A stretch of DNA of 35,980 nucleotides from Candidatus Aenigmatarchaeota archaeon (GTDB lineage Archaea > Aenigmatarchaeota > Aenigmatarchaeia > QMZP01 > QMZT01), in the NCBI GenBank assembly GCA_011772645.1, contig WVZE01000020.1:1-35980 (forward strand), written 5' to 3'. The position numbers were made by a program, and so were the translations under genes. A model generated the notes under the pieces. It made no database searches and was not told where the DNA came from. It worked only from the letters and a program-made list of their open reading frames with translations. Within the stretch, counting starts at the first letter, position 1. Every line of letters begins with the position of its first letter. Below are positions 14,268 through 21,408 of this stretch, piece by piece.

Positions 14268-14753
14268 TCATTTTTTCCTTAACCTCCCCTGCGCCTGCCT
14301 TAGCGTCTCTTTTATCTTTTCCATTATTTCCTCGAAGATCAACAGTTGCTCATAATAATTTTCCACGATTTTCTTCTCTTCTTTCGAACTTTTTTCCAGT
14401 TTGTACCTTTCAATGATTTCCGGGATCCTTGATTTCAGCATCAAAACGTTTCCCTCGAATTTTTTCAGCATCTCCGTGAACATCGAGGACATGTCCTTCT
14501 TAATGTAAAAATACACTTTCCTGGATCCCGGTTTCTTTGATCTATTAACAATCCCCACCCTTTCAAGGAATTTCATCGAAGTGCACAACGCCGACAAGCT
14601 GTAACCCGTTTTTGTTCTCAGCTCCTCGAGGGTTATTTCCCTTGGTTCTATGAACAGGGTTCCTATCAACCTTGATGAGAGCTCATCAAGACCTTTCGCT
14701 CTTTGTATCTCAACCATGAGTTCTATGAACTCTTCCTTGGGGGATTTTTTCAT
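14268..14753 (-). CDS. MarR/GbsR-like winged-helix transcription regulator
   Basis: A 161-residue protein with a winged helix at ~residues 25-85 (LIGTLFIEPREITLEELRTKTGYSLSALCTSMKFLERVGIVNRSK; the wing contains PGSRKVYFYI). A C-terminal ~70-residue helical, coiled-coil-like part follows (MLKSRIPEIIERYKLEKSS). This arrangement matches the GbsR/MarR-like family of dimeric repressors. It is the first gene of the exporter cluster on this strand, 61 nt before the CARDB gene, so it probably controls the exporter and itself. Confidence 0.85.
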   Translation of the reverse strand: MKKSPKEEFIELMVEIQRAKGLDELSSRLIGTLFIEPREITLEELRTKTGYSLSALCTSMKFLERVGIVNRSKKPGSRKVYFYIKKDMSSMFTEMLKKFEGNVLMLKSRIPEIIERYKLEKSSKEEKKIVENYYEQLLIFEEIMEKIKETLRQAQGRLRKK

Positions 14754-14820
14754 ACTTTCACAATTTTCTGAATTTTCATTATTTTATGAATTTAGTGAAA
14801 ACTAATATATAAAGTTTTCG
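14754..14820 (-). promoter_or_regulatory. Promoter and possible operator of the exporter regulator
   Basis: On the minus strand TTTATATATTAG (14813-14802) is a TATA candidate about 50 nt before the start codon. Downstream, TTTTCAC and GTGAAAG, and an inner TGAAAA copy, form spaced inverted repeats between the TATA box and ATG, a place where binding would block initiation. The repeat pattern is seen; repression is inferred. Confidence 0.45.
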
Positions 14821-14851
14821 ACCCGGGAGGCTTTGCAACGAAAGCGGAATT

Positions 14852-15433
14852 TTAGTAGCTATAATTCATCTTTTCTATTTTGGTCTTAATTTCTTTTTTA
14901 GCCAATATGTTAAGATTCTTTTTATCAATTTTTAATGTTTCAACTATATTGTATCCTGCATCTTTCAATTTTTTTATTTTCATTGGGTTGCCAGAAAAAG
15001 TCCTTAAGTTCTTAGCCAGTCCAAGATCTTTTAATGCTTCCATTTCTGCTGTATATTCTCTTAAATCACTTCTCTTTAATCCCAATTTTCTAAAAGCTTC
15101 TACACTATCACATTTTTCTTTTCTCTGTATTTCCATTGCCTCTATCTTTTTCTTCAATCCAATACCCTTTCCTTCTTGATAAGAATACACAATCACTCCG
15201 CACTTGTTCTTGTGTATTAAGGACATGGTTTTCGTTAATTGATGATAACAATCGCAATGTAGTGAATGAAACACCTCTCCAAACAAGCAGTCAGAATGCA
15301 ATCTTACTATAACTCCGTCTTTTGACAAATCGCCTTGAGAGAAGGAAACACACGAACCGTGATTGGTTTCGTGATAGCTTACTCGGAACTCTCCAAATTT
15401 GGTCTGTATCACAGTGGAGGAAACTATTGCCAT
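14852..15433 (-). CDS. GTP cyclohydrolase II homolog with Met replacing the active-site Tyr
   Basis: A 193-residue RibA-type protein. The zinc ligands are present (SDCLFGEVFHSLHCDC, matching C54, C65 and C67 of E. coli), as are the GTP loop YQEGKGIGL and the SDLREY segment holding the conserved Arg nucleophile. The catalytic Tyr105 of E. coli (KIRAYALQ) is replaced by Met (KIEAMEIQ), and the Arg before QEG is Tyr. In Streptomyces a GCH II homolog with Met here stops at the formamidopyrimidine FAPy, the product of archaeal GCH III (recalled literature). It may therefore feed archaeal flavin or deazaflavin synthesis (inference). AT-rich and bacterial in type, probably acquired. Confidence 0.88.
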   Translation of the reverse strand: MAIVSSTVIQTKFGEFRVSYHETNHGSCVSFSQGDLSKDGVIVRLHSDCLFGEVFHSLHCDCYHQLTKTMSLIHKNKCGVIVYSYQEGKGIGLKKKIEAMEIQRKEKCDSVEAFRKLGLKRSDLREYTAEMEALKDLGLAKNLRTFSGNPMKIKKLKDAGYNIVETLKIDKKNLNILAKKEIKTKIEKMNYSY

Positions 15434-15517
15434 GTTTTATTAATTATGACAGAATTTTAAATAAGCCCGTAGGTCCTGAATAATTATTTAAATAGATATA
15501 ACCTATATAGGTATACT
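15434..15517. promoter_or_regulatory. Divergent promoter region between the GCH II homolog and uS13
   Basis: Rightward, TTATTTAAATAG (15482-15493) lies about 25-30 nt before the uS13 ATG, fitting a TATA box for a leaderless or short-leader message. Leftward, TTATTTAAAATTC (minus strand, near 15465) serves the GCH II homolog. No other feature is seen. Confidence 0.6.
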
Positions 15518-16069
15518 ATGGCCAGGGAGAGGAAAGAAAAGAAGGCTGCTGAGAGGCATTCGGAAAAACCCGAGAGGGAGCCGGAAAGGAGAGAGCACAA
15601 GAAAGAGGTAAAGAACATCATAAGGGTCGGCGAAACCAACCTCGACGGTTCGAAAAGCGTAGAAGTGGGAATACGCCAGGTCAAGGGCGTGTCGTTCGCG
15701 TATGCGCATGCCGTTGTGAAGGCGTTCGGCTTTGAGAACAAGACCATTGGCGATCTCTCGGAAAGCGAACTCAAAACACTCGAAAAAATAATGGCCAATC
15801 CTGGCGAGCACAAAATACCATCATGGTTCTTCAACAGGAGAAAGGACCCGGACTCGGGAAATGACAAACACCTGATCACATCGAACCTTGAACTCACGAA
15901 AAGAATGGATATAGACAAGATGAAGAAAGTGAAATCGTACAGAGGGGTTAGGCACATGTTTGATCTGCCCGTCAGGGGCCAGAGAACGAGAGGGTCCTTC
16001 AGGAAAGGTAAGGTTGTAGGCGTTGCGAGAAAGGCGAGAGCCAAGCAGGCGGCCAAGAGCGGGAAGTGA
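15518..16069 (+). CDS. rps13: Small ribosomal subunit protein uS13
   Basis: Head protein of the 30S subunit that contacts tRNA and the 50S subunit. The core (residues ~36-183) contains IIRVGETNLDGSKSVEVGIRQ, the helix-two-turn-helix region and the basic RGVRHMFDLPVRGQRTRGSFRKGK tail that binds 16S rRNA. The first ~35 residues (KEKKAAERHSEKPEREPERREH) are a charged extension longer than usual. First gene of the uS13-uS4-uS11 block; uS4 begins four nt after its stop. Confidence 0.96.
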   Translation: MARERKEKKAAERHSEKPEREPERREHKKEVKNIIRVGETNLDGSKSVEVGIRQVKGVSFAYAHAVVKAFGFENKTIGDLSESELKTLEKIMANPGEHKIPSWFFNRRKDPDSGNDKHLITSNLELTKRMDIDKMKKVKSYRGVRHMFDLPVRGQRTRGSFRKGKVVGVARKARAKQAAKSGK

Positions 16070-16073
16070 TTGA

Positions 16074-16538
16074 ATGAGGAAGCTTAGAAGGAAATACAAG
16101 AAACCGAAGAGACCCTGGGACTCGAGCAGGATAGAGGAGGAAAGGAAGATCCTCAGGGAGTTCGGCCTGAGAAAGAAGAGAGAGATATGGATGGCGGAAG
16201 CGATAGTCAGGGAATTCAGGAGAAGGGCGAGGGATCTGATCGCGATAAGGGACGAGAACGAGACGAAGATACTGCTGGACAGGCTGGTGGGGCTCGGCAT
16301 TCTTGAAAGGGGTCAGGGCCTCGAGAACGTTCTTGCCCTGAACGTGAAGGACATTCTCAACCGGAGGTTGCAGACCATTGTCCTGAGAAAGAACTTTGCC
16401 GATACCATCAAACAAGCGAGGCAGAAGATTACGCATGGTCATGTTTATCTGGGAAACCGAAGGATTATATTCCCTTCCTACATAGTTCCTGTTGAGAAGG
16501 AACGGATGATAAATTTAAAGGGAGGAAAAAAGGGATAG
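16074..16538 (+). CDS. rps4: Small ribosomal subunit protein uS4
   Basis: Binds 16S rRNA early in assembly. The 154 residues are short for archaeal uS4 (usually ~165-180), yet both the N-terminal part ([19 protein letters not shown]) and the S4 RNA-binding domain (residues ~95-145, [17 protein letters not shown]) are present; the C-terminal tail is trimmed. Follows uS13 with a four-nt gap; uS11 starts two nt after its stop, so translation is coupled. Confidence 0.95.
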   Translation: MRKLRRKYKKPKRPWDSSRIEEERKILREFGLRKKREIWMAEAIVREFRRRARDLIAIRDENETKILLDRLVGLGILERGQGLENVLALNVKDILNRRLQTIVLRKNFADTIKQARQKITHGHVYLGNRRIIFPSYIVPVEKERMINLKGGKKG

Positions 16539-16539
16539 C

Positions 16540-16929
16540 ATGAAGGAAGACAAATGGGGGATTGCTCACATCTACTCCTCTGTAAACAACACGATTATCC
16601 ACATAACCGATGCGACCGGAGCCGAGACCATCGCTCGCTGCTCCGGGGGTATGATAACCAACAGGGACAAGGACAAGGGTTCTCCCTTCCCCGCAATGAA
16701 GGCGGCAAAAAAGGTTGCGGAGGAGGCGAAGAGTAAAGGACTGATAGGGGTTCATTTGAAGATACGCGCTCAGGGCGGACACAAAAAGAAGATCCCGGGC
16801 CCAGGAGCGCAGCCGGCGATCCGAGCTCTTGTCAGGACAGGTTTGAGGATAGGGAGAATCGAAGATTCCACCCCCATTCCACACGACACCACAAGGAAAC
16901 CAGGCGGAAGGGGGGGAAGAAGGGTTTAA
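16540..16929 (+). CDS. rps11: Small ribosomal subunit protein uS11
   Basis: Platform protein of 30S near the mRNA exit site. The 129 residues match the archaeal family: [18 protein letters not shown] at the start, [18 protein letters not shown] in the middle, and the C-terminal [21 protein letters not shown]. In most archaea the next gene is rpoD (RNA polymerase subunit D); here it is uL3, so the usual operon order is broken. Confidence 0.97.
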   Translation: MKEDKWGIAHIYSSVNNTIIHITDATGAETIARCSGGMITNRDKDKGSPFPAMKAAKKVAEEAKSKGLIGVHLKIRAQGGHKKKIPGPGAQPAIRALVRTGLRIGRIEDSTPIPHDTTRKPGGRGGRRV

Positions 16930-16944
16930 TAACGAGGGATTCTC

Positions 16945-17937
16945 ATGGCAAAGGGACACAAACCCAAGGCAGGATCAAGGGCTTACTGGCCCAGAAAACG
17001 GGCGAAGAGGATATACCCGAGATTCAAGCACTCGAAAGAACTGGAAAGGGTAGTGGGAGGAACGAAGGAAACGAAACCCCTCGAGTTCGGCGGTTACAAG
17101 GCAGGGATGACGAACGTTGTCTTTACTGACAGCAGGAAGGGAAGCCACACGCAGGGGCAGGATCTTTCGAAAGCGGTCTCGGTTATCGACTGCCCTCCTC
17201 TCTTAGTCTTCGGCATAAAGCTCTACAGGAAAACCCATTCCGGTTACGAAACATACGGGATGGCGTTTGCGCAGGATCTGAAGAAGGATCTGATCAGGAA
17301 ACTGGACGTGCCCAAAAAGAAGGGCTCGGATCTTTCAAAATTCGAGGGGTTGGAAAGGGTAGCTGACATCCGCTTGCTCGTTCACACCCAGCCAAGGGAG
17401 GGTTTTGGAAAGAAAAAGCCGGAGGTGCTCGAGGTGGATCTTTCCGGAACCCTGGAAAACAAATTGAACTACGCCAAGGAGAAGCTGGGGAAAGAGCTGG
17501 ATATCTCCGAGGCCTTCACCGAAGGCGAGTACGTTGACGTGAATGCCGTGACAAAGGGGAAGGGCTACCAGGGCGTCGTGAAGAGGTTCGGCGTGAGGAT
17601 AAGGAGCAGGAAGAACAAGGGGAAAAGAAGGCACATCGGAACGATGGGACCTGTCACGCCCGGGAGGGTACTCCCCGGTAAGATCGCGCAGGCCGGCCAG
17701 CTGGGTCTGCAGACAAGGACGGAGTTCAACAAGAGGCTTGTAAGGATCGGTAAGGAAGGCCTTAAGGTGAAGGGAGGCTTCCTTAGATACGGGGACGTGA
17801 AGAAGAACTACGTCCTGCTTGAAGGGTCCGTGCCCGGCCCGAAAAAGAGACTTGTACTGTTCAGGAAGTCGTTCAGGAAGACTGAAACCAAGGAGCCCAT
17901 AGAAATAAAATCGGTCTTCCTCGAGAGCCAGCAGTGA
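16945..17937 (+). CDS. rpl3: Large ribosomal subunit protein uL3
   Basis: Early-assembly 50S protein whose long loop approaches the peptidyl transferase centre. The 330 residues follow the archaeal/eukaryotic pattern: KPKAGSRAYWPRKRAKRIYPR at the start, FGGYKAGMTNV, then GVVKRFGVRIRSRKNKGKRRHIGTMGP and the loop GQLGLQTRTEFNKRL. It normally opens the uL3-uL4-uL23-uL2 cluster; here it sits 15 nt after uS11 and is followed by unrelated genes. Confidence 0.97.
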   Translation: MAKGHKPKAGSRAYWPRKRAKRIYPRFKHSKELERVVGGTKETKPLEFGGYKAGMTNVVFTDSRKGSHTQGQDLSKAVSVIDCPPLLVFGIKLYRKTHSGYETYGMAFAQDLKKDLIRKLDVPKKKGSDLSKFEGLERVADIRLLVHTQPREGFGKKKPEVLEVDLSGTLENKLNYAKEKLGKELDISEAFTEGEYVDVNAVTKGKGYQGVVKRFGVRIRSRKNKGKRRHIGTMGPVTPGRVLPGKIAQAGQLGLQTRTEFNKRLVRIGKEGLKVKGGFLRYGDVKKNYVLLEGSVPGPKKRLVLFRKSFRKTETKEPIEIKSVFLESQQ

Positions 17938-17941
17938 TACC

Positions 17942-18259
17942 GTGTATTACAACAGCATCACATTCACTGTCGATAATGAAAATTTCTTGGAAAAGGGAAG
18001 AGTAAATGCAGATGTCAGATTGCGCATGAGAGTTGGCGGGAAAAGATTGACATTTAACAAGAGATATTCAGGCCCCATTAACAGCATTGAGAATTTTCTC
18101 CGCCTCCCCATAAACGTTGAAAAATTTGGAAATGACAGAAAACTTATTGATGGTATAAGGAAAGTTGATTGCCAATATCCTCAAAACGAAAAAGGCAGGG
18201 ATTTAGAACGTTATACCAGGGAATTCATGGATTCTATCTTACCGAATAACTCTTTTTAA
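17942..18259 (+). CDS. Hypothetical protein, 105 residues
   Basis: Starts at GTG four nt after the uL3 stop, so if translated it is coupled to the ribosomal block. Residues ~20-45 look like a beta hairpin (RVNADVRLRMRVGGKRLTFNKRY) and the C-terminal half is charged and helical. No family is recognised and no signal or membrane segment is present. Composition is AT-rich and unlike the GC-richer ribosomal genes, which suggests later insertion. An ORF of this length in a gap this tight is probably real, but expression is uncertain. Confidence 0.55.
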   Translation: MYYNSITFTVDNENFLEKGRVNADVRLRMRVGGKRLTFNKRYSGPINSIENFLRLPINVEKFGNDRKLIDGIRKVDCQYPQNEKGRDLERYTREFMDSILPNNSF

Positions 18260-18282
18260 CCAGGCAAACCAAAATTATCTCT

Positions 18283-18789
18283 ATGGAGATCTGGTATCTG
18301 ATAACACTGATAGGAACGCCCGAATTCTGGCTGGCATTCACCGGGGTTCTGGTCCTCGCCTATCTTTTCATAAGAAGAAGAATCCCTCAGGAAACCAGGA
18401 GATTTGTCAGGCACGGAATCCTGATCTTCATAATAAGTCTCTGGGTCACGGCAGGCATAGCGTTCTCCCTGAAGTATTCGATCCCTATCGAAAGGCCCTG
18501 CGTGCCGTGCGCGGAGGGGATAACCGAATGCAACCCCTACTGCATGGAGGACAACTCCTTCCCGTCCGGCCACACGGCCGTGATATTCTGCGTGGTCACG
18601 TCCGTGTTACTCGTATTCAGGAAAAAGAAGCTGATCGTGCTCTTCGCTGTATCTTTCCTTGTTGCCCTTTCGAGATACTTCCTCAGGGTCCACTATCCCG
18701 TGGACATACTGACCGGGGCTGTTATAGGGACATTTGTACCGATAATCGTTTATGAAATCTACAGAAAAAGGTCAGGATTTGTATCTTAA
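18283..18789 (+). CDS. PAP2-family membrane phosphatase
   Basis: A 168-residue integral membrane enzyme with the three phosphatase motifs: KYSIPIERP (motif 1), FPSGHT (motif 2, with the acid-base His) and SRYFLRVHYPVD (motif 3, with the nucleophilic His). About five TM helices are visible. Family substrates are lipid phosphates such as phosphatidate or polyprenyl diphosphates. Between motifs 1 and 2 lies a Cys-rich loop (CVPCAEGITECNPYCMED), outside in the usual topology, which might form disulfides or bind metal. Its 3' end overlaps aRF1 tail to tail by 18 bp. Confidence 0.92.
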   Translation: MEIWYLITLIGTPEFWLAFTGVLVLAYLFIRRRIPQETRRFVRHGILIFIISLWVTAGIAFSLKYSIPIERPCVPCAEGITECNPYCMEDNSFPSGHTAVIFCVVTSVLLVFRKKKLIVLFAVSFLVALSRYFLRVHYPVDILTGAVIGTFVPIIVYEIYRKRSGFVS

Positions 18790-19998
18790 TATCCCGCCTA
18801 TGCCGCCCATCTCTTTCAATTGGCTTCCCTCTTTGGTCTCAGCGGAGACCATCTCCACGTCCGTCCCCATCTCCTCTGCGAGTTTTATGATCTCGTCCGT
18901 AAGGTCCTTCTCGGCCAGGATATCGTAAAGCTCCCCGCATTTCTTGCATTTTTTCCCCTCGGCCTGCTTCCTTGTCATTATCAGGTCCTTCTCCTCCCCG
19001 CATTTTGGGCACTGGGCCCTCGCCTTGACCCAGTCGAAGTGTTCCGAGATCAGGAGAACTTCCACTGTCCCTGACTTGAGGGACTGGGCGACCTCCTTCA
19101 GTCCGTACACGGCCAGGCCGGAATCCTTCCCGAGTTCGTCGAAGAACCTGCCGAGCAGCTTTTTCTCCTTCATCACGCTCGCTTCCTTCAGGGCTTCCTC
19201 TGACCTGTTAACGGCCTCCTCGAGACCGTACTCCCCGGTGTAGGAGGTGTCCACGACCGAGATCACCTTCTCCTGGAAATCGTACCTTATGAATTTCCCG
19301 TTCATGAACCTGTCCTTCACAGGGCCTGGTCCCCCCACGATGACGCCCTTGAGGTCCTTGAGGTCGCTGAACTGCTGGGAGGCGACGTCGCCGACCTTCT
19401 TCATGAAGTCGTGGAGCAATCCCTCACGTACGCGGGCGTACCTCGCCTGGGACCAACCTCCCTTGTCGGTCTTGCCGGGAACGAGGGAATCCAGATGTTT
19501 AAGGGATTTTATCCTCTTTCCCTGGAGTACCCCGATCTCAGCCTCTGACTTGTCCAGGACTATGATCCCGTAAACCTCCTTCTCCCTGACCATGTCCTTG
19601 AGGGGATCGAGCACGAACTTCTGGTCGCACCAGTACAGTTTCTGCCTCATGGGTTCTGGAGGCTCGAGCGCGTAGATCTCGATGTCCGCCACGCCCTCGC
19701 GTTCGGAGATGTTCCCGGAGAACAGGACGAGGCCGTTCTCTGGCGTCTGCTTGTACAATTTCAAATGCTGGAGGATCCGTTCGAGAGCCGACATCACGTT
19801 CTTTTTCACGGTCTTTGATTTTATGTTCTGGGCGGTTGACTGCTCGTTCCTGATCTGCTCCACCACCTTGTTCAGGTTGTAACCGGAAGGAATGTAAACG
19901 GAAACGAGTTCAGTATGTCGACCGCGAAAGCCATCTAGTTCTTCGACTAGATCTTTCAGTCTTCTCTTCCGGATATCTTCCTTCGTCATTGCAGACAC
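18772..19998 (-). CDS. prf1: Archaeal peptide chain release factor aRF1 with GGW in place of GGQ
   Basis: A 408-residue class I release factor. Domain 1 has the stop-codon reading motifs NIKS (58-61) and YWCDQKF (122-128, the YxCxxxF motif). Domain 2 should hold the universal GGQ that triggers peptide release, but reads KGGWSQARYAR, with Trp at residue 182 encoded by TGG (19455-19453). Domain 3 has a zinc ribbon (CPKCGEEKD, CKKCGELYD). Everything else looks like a working aRF1, not Pelota. Two base changes separate CAG from TGG, so a single sequencing error cannot explain it. Either this lineage hydrolyses peptidyl-tRNA differently or another release factor exists elsewhere. Confidence 0.95.
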   Translation of the reverse strand: MSAMTKEDIRKRRLKDLVEELDGFRGRHTELVSVYIPSGYNLNKVVEQIRNEQSTAQNIKSKTVKKNVMSALERILQHLKLYKQTPENGLVLFSGNISEREGVADIEIYALEPPEPMRQKLYWCDQKFVLDPLKDMVREKEVYGIIVLDKSEAEIGVLQGKRIKSLKHLDSLVPGKTDKGGWSQARYARVREGLLHDFMKKVGDVASQQFSDLKDLKGVIVGGPGPVKDRFMNGKFIRYDFQEKVISVVDTSYTGEYGLEEAVNRSEEALKEASVMKEKKLLGRFFDELGKDSGLAVYGLKEVAQSLKSGTVEVLLISEHFDWVKARAQCPKCGEEKDLIMTRKQAEGKKCKKCGELYDILAEKDLTDEIIKLAEEMGTDVEMVSAETKEGSQLKEMGGIGGILRYKS

Positions 19999-20046
19999 CT
20001 CGTTTTAAGTTTAGTTTTGATTTCTTATATTTAAAGAAAGGGAAGG

Positions 20047-21408
20047 TCAGACCCTTATCTGGAAAACCAGCGGGTTTTCCCGGGTTACATCAGGATTAAA
20101 GGCGAGAACTTCCTCAAGAATCACGAAACTCGTGTCGTAGTCTGATTTCTGTTTGTATTCTGACGTAGTCGAATATTCGCTCGTGACATGGTAATCGGAA
20201 AGCGATACTTCTTCCTTTTTGGAATTATACTTATCTTCTGAAACAGCATCTTCTATGTGTGTTTCTTTCTTTACCTGAACCTCAAAAACCTCGTTAAGCG
20301 GTGGTTTACTTGAAGGAACTTTTGTGGATGTGACAAATCTCCAAACTTCCTTTCTTGTCTCAAGATTGATGCAGTATAAGTTGCAATCCCAAGAACCGAA
20401 GTAAAGAAGATCATCATGTATTAAGGGTTCGTTGTATATCTTCCCTCCGGTCTTGAATCTCCAGACTTCTTTGCCTTCATTGCTAACAGCATAAATATTA
20501 CCGTCTTCACATCCAAAAATTACCTGCTCTTTGTACATTATGTAACTCTGGTCAATTATTGCACCTCCTGCACTGAATTGCCAAAGTTCTTTTCCGCTTT
20601 CTGGATCCAGAGCGTACAAAACACCGCTTCTTGATCCATGATACAAAATGCCTTTCCTGACAGTAGGTGTGCCTCCAGAATTGCCAAAGTTGCCTGTCTT
20701 TTTTTTCCAAACAAGTTTTCCAGTTTCTACATCGGCCGCGTATACAAAACTGTCCATTGAGGCAAAATATATAATATCTTTGTATATACAGAAAGGTACA
20801 TCATTTACCATCTCATCCCCTGTTGTAAGCCTCCAGATCTCCTTACCTGTCTCTGCATCCAGGCAGTACATGTTATGATCATAAGAAGTTACATACAATC
20901 TCCCATTGTACAATCTCGGCATTGAGGCTACAGGTCCTCCTGTTCTGAATTTCCATGCCTCTTTTCCTTCGATGGTTATACAATATACATACCCGTCCTT
21001 AGAGCCGAAATAAAATTTTTCTCTTCCTAACGCACCAGAAACGAATATACTATCACCTGTCTGGAAGGTCCAGATTATCTCGCCTTTTTTTGAATCTATT
21101 GCATAAAGCTTTCCGTCGAATGAGCCTATGAAGAATACATCTCCATGAAAAATAGGGGTTGAATCTGTGATAATTCCATCTGTCTTAACCCTCCATATCT
21201 CTTGACCATTAGAGATGTCAACAGCGTAAACATTCTGGTCACAGCAACCGAAATAAACTATGCCATCCCTTATTACAGGACTACTGTCTATACTCCCCCC
21301 TATGCTCATCTTCCATATGCGATCGTAAGTCTTCGTTTTTCTGACTTCTACTTCTTCTATCCCAACATCGAAGTCTGAGGACTCAAATCCTTCAAATCCG
21401 AAGTCCAT
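20047..21408 (-). CDS. Cytoplasmic PQQ-type beta-propeller protein, fifth of the array
   Basis: A 453-residue protein. It has an acidic N-terminal leader (MDFGFEGFESSDFDVGIEEVEV, residues 1-22), then eight propeller blades of ~40 residues with the signature TGKEIWRF, and a C-terminal tail (~370-453) containing LSDYHVTSEYSTTSEYKQ. There is no signal peptide or TM helix, so it should be cytoplasmic. As the last gene it lacks the EEESIWTSDSKGLNP-type ending of its siblings and ends FNPDVTRENPLVFQIRV instead. Its first 52 bp overlap the previous gene. It is more AT-rich than copies three and four. PQQ binding itself is doubtful; such propellers mostly act as scaffolds. Confidence 0.9.
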   Translation of the reverse strand: MDFGFEGFESSDFDVGIEEVEVRKTKTYDRIWKMSIGGSIDSSPVIRDGIVYFGCCDQNVYAVDISNGQEIWRVKTDGIITDSTPIFHGDVFFIGSFDGKLYAIDSKKGEIIWTFQTGDSIFVSGALGREKFYFGSKDGYVYCITIEGKEAWKFRTGGPVASMPRLYNGRLYVTSYDHNMYCLDAETGKEIWRLTTGDEMVNDVPFCIYKDIIYFASMDSFVYAADVETGKLVWKKKTGNFGNSGGTPTVRKGILYHGSRSGVLYALDPESGKELWQFSAGGAIIDQSYIMYKEQVIFGCEDGNIYAVSNEGKEVWRFKTGGKIYNEPLIHDDLLYFGSWDCNLYCINLETRKEVWRFVTSTKVPSSKPPLNEVFEVQVKKETHIEDAVSEDKYNSKKEEVSLSDYHVTSEYSTTSEYKQKSDYDTSFVILEEVLAFNPDVTRENPLVFQIRV

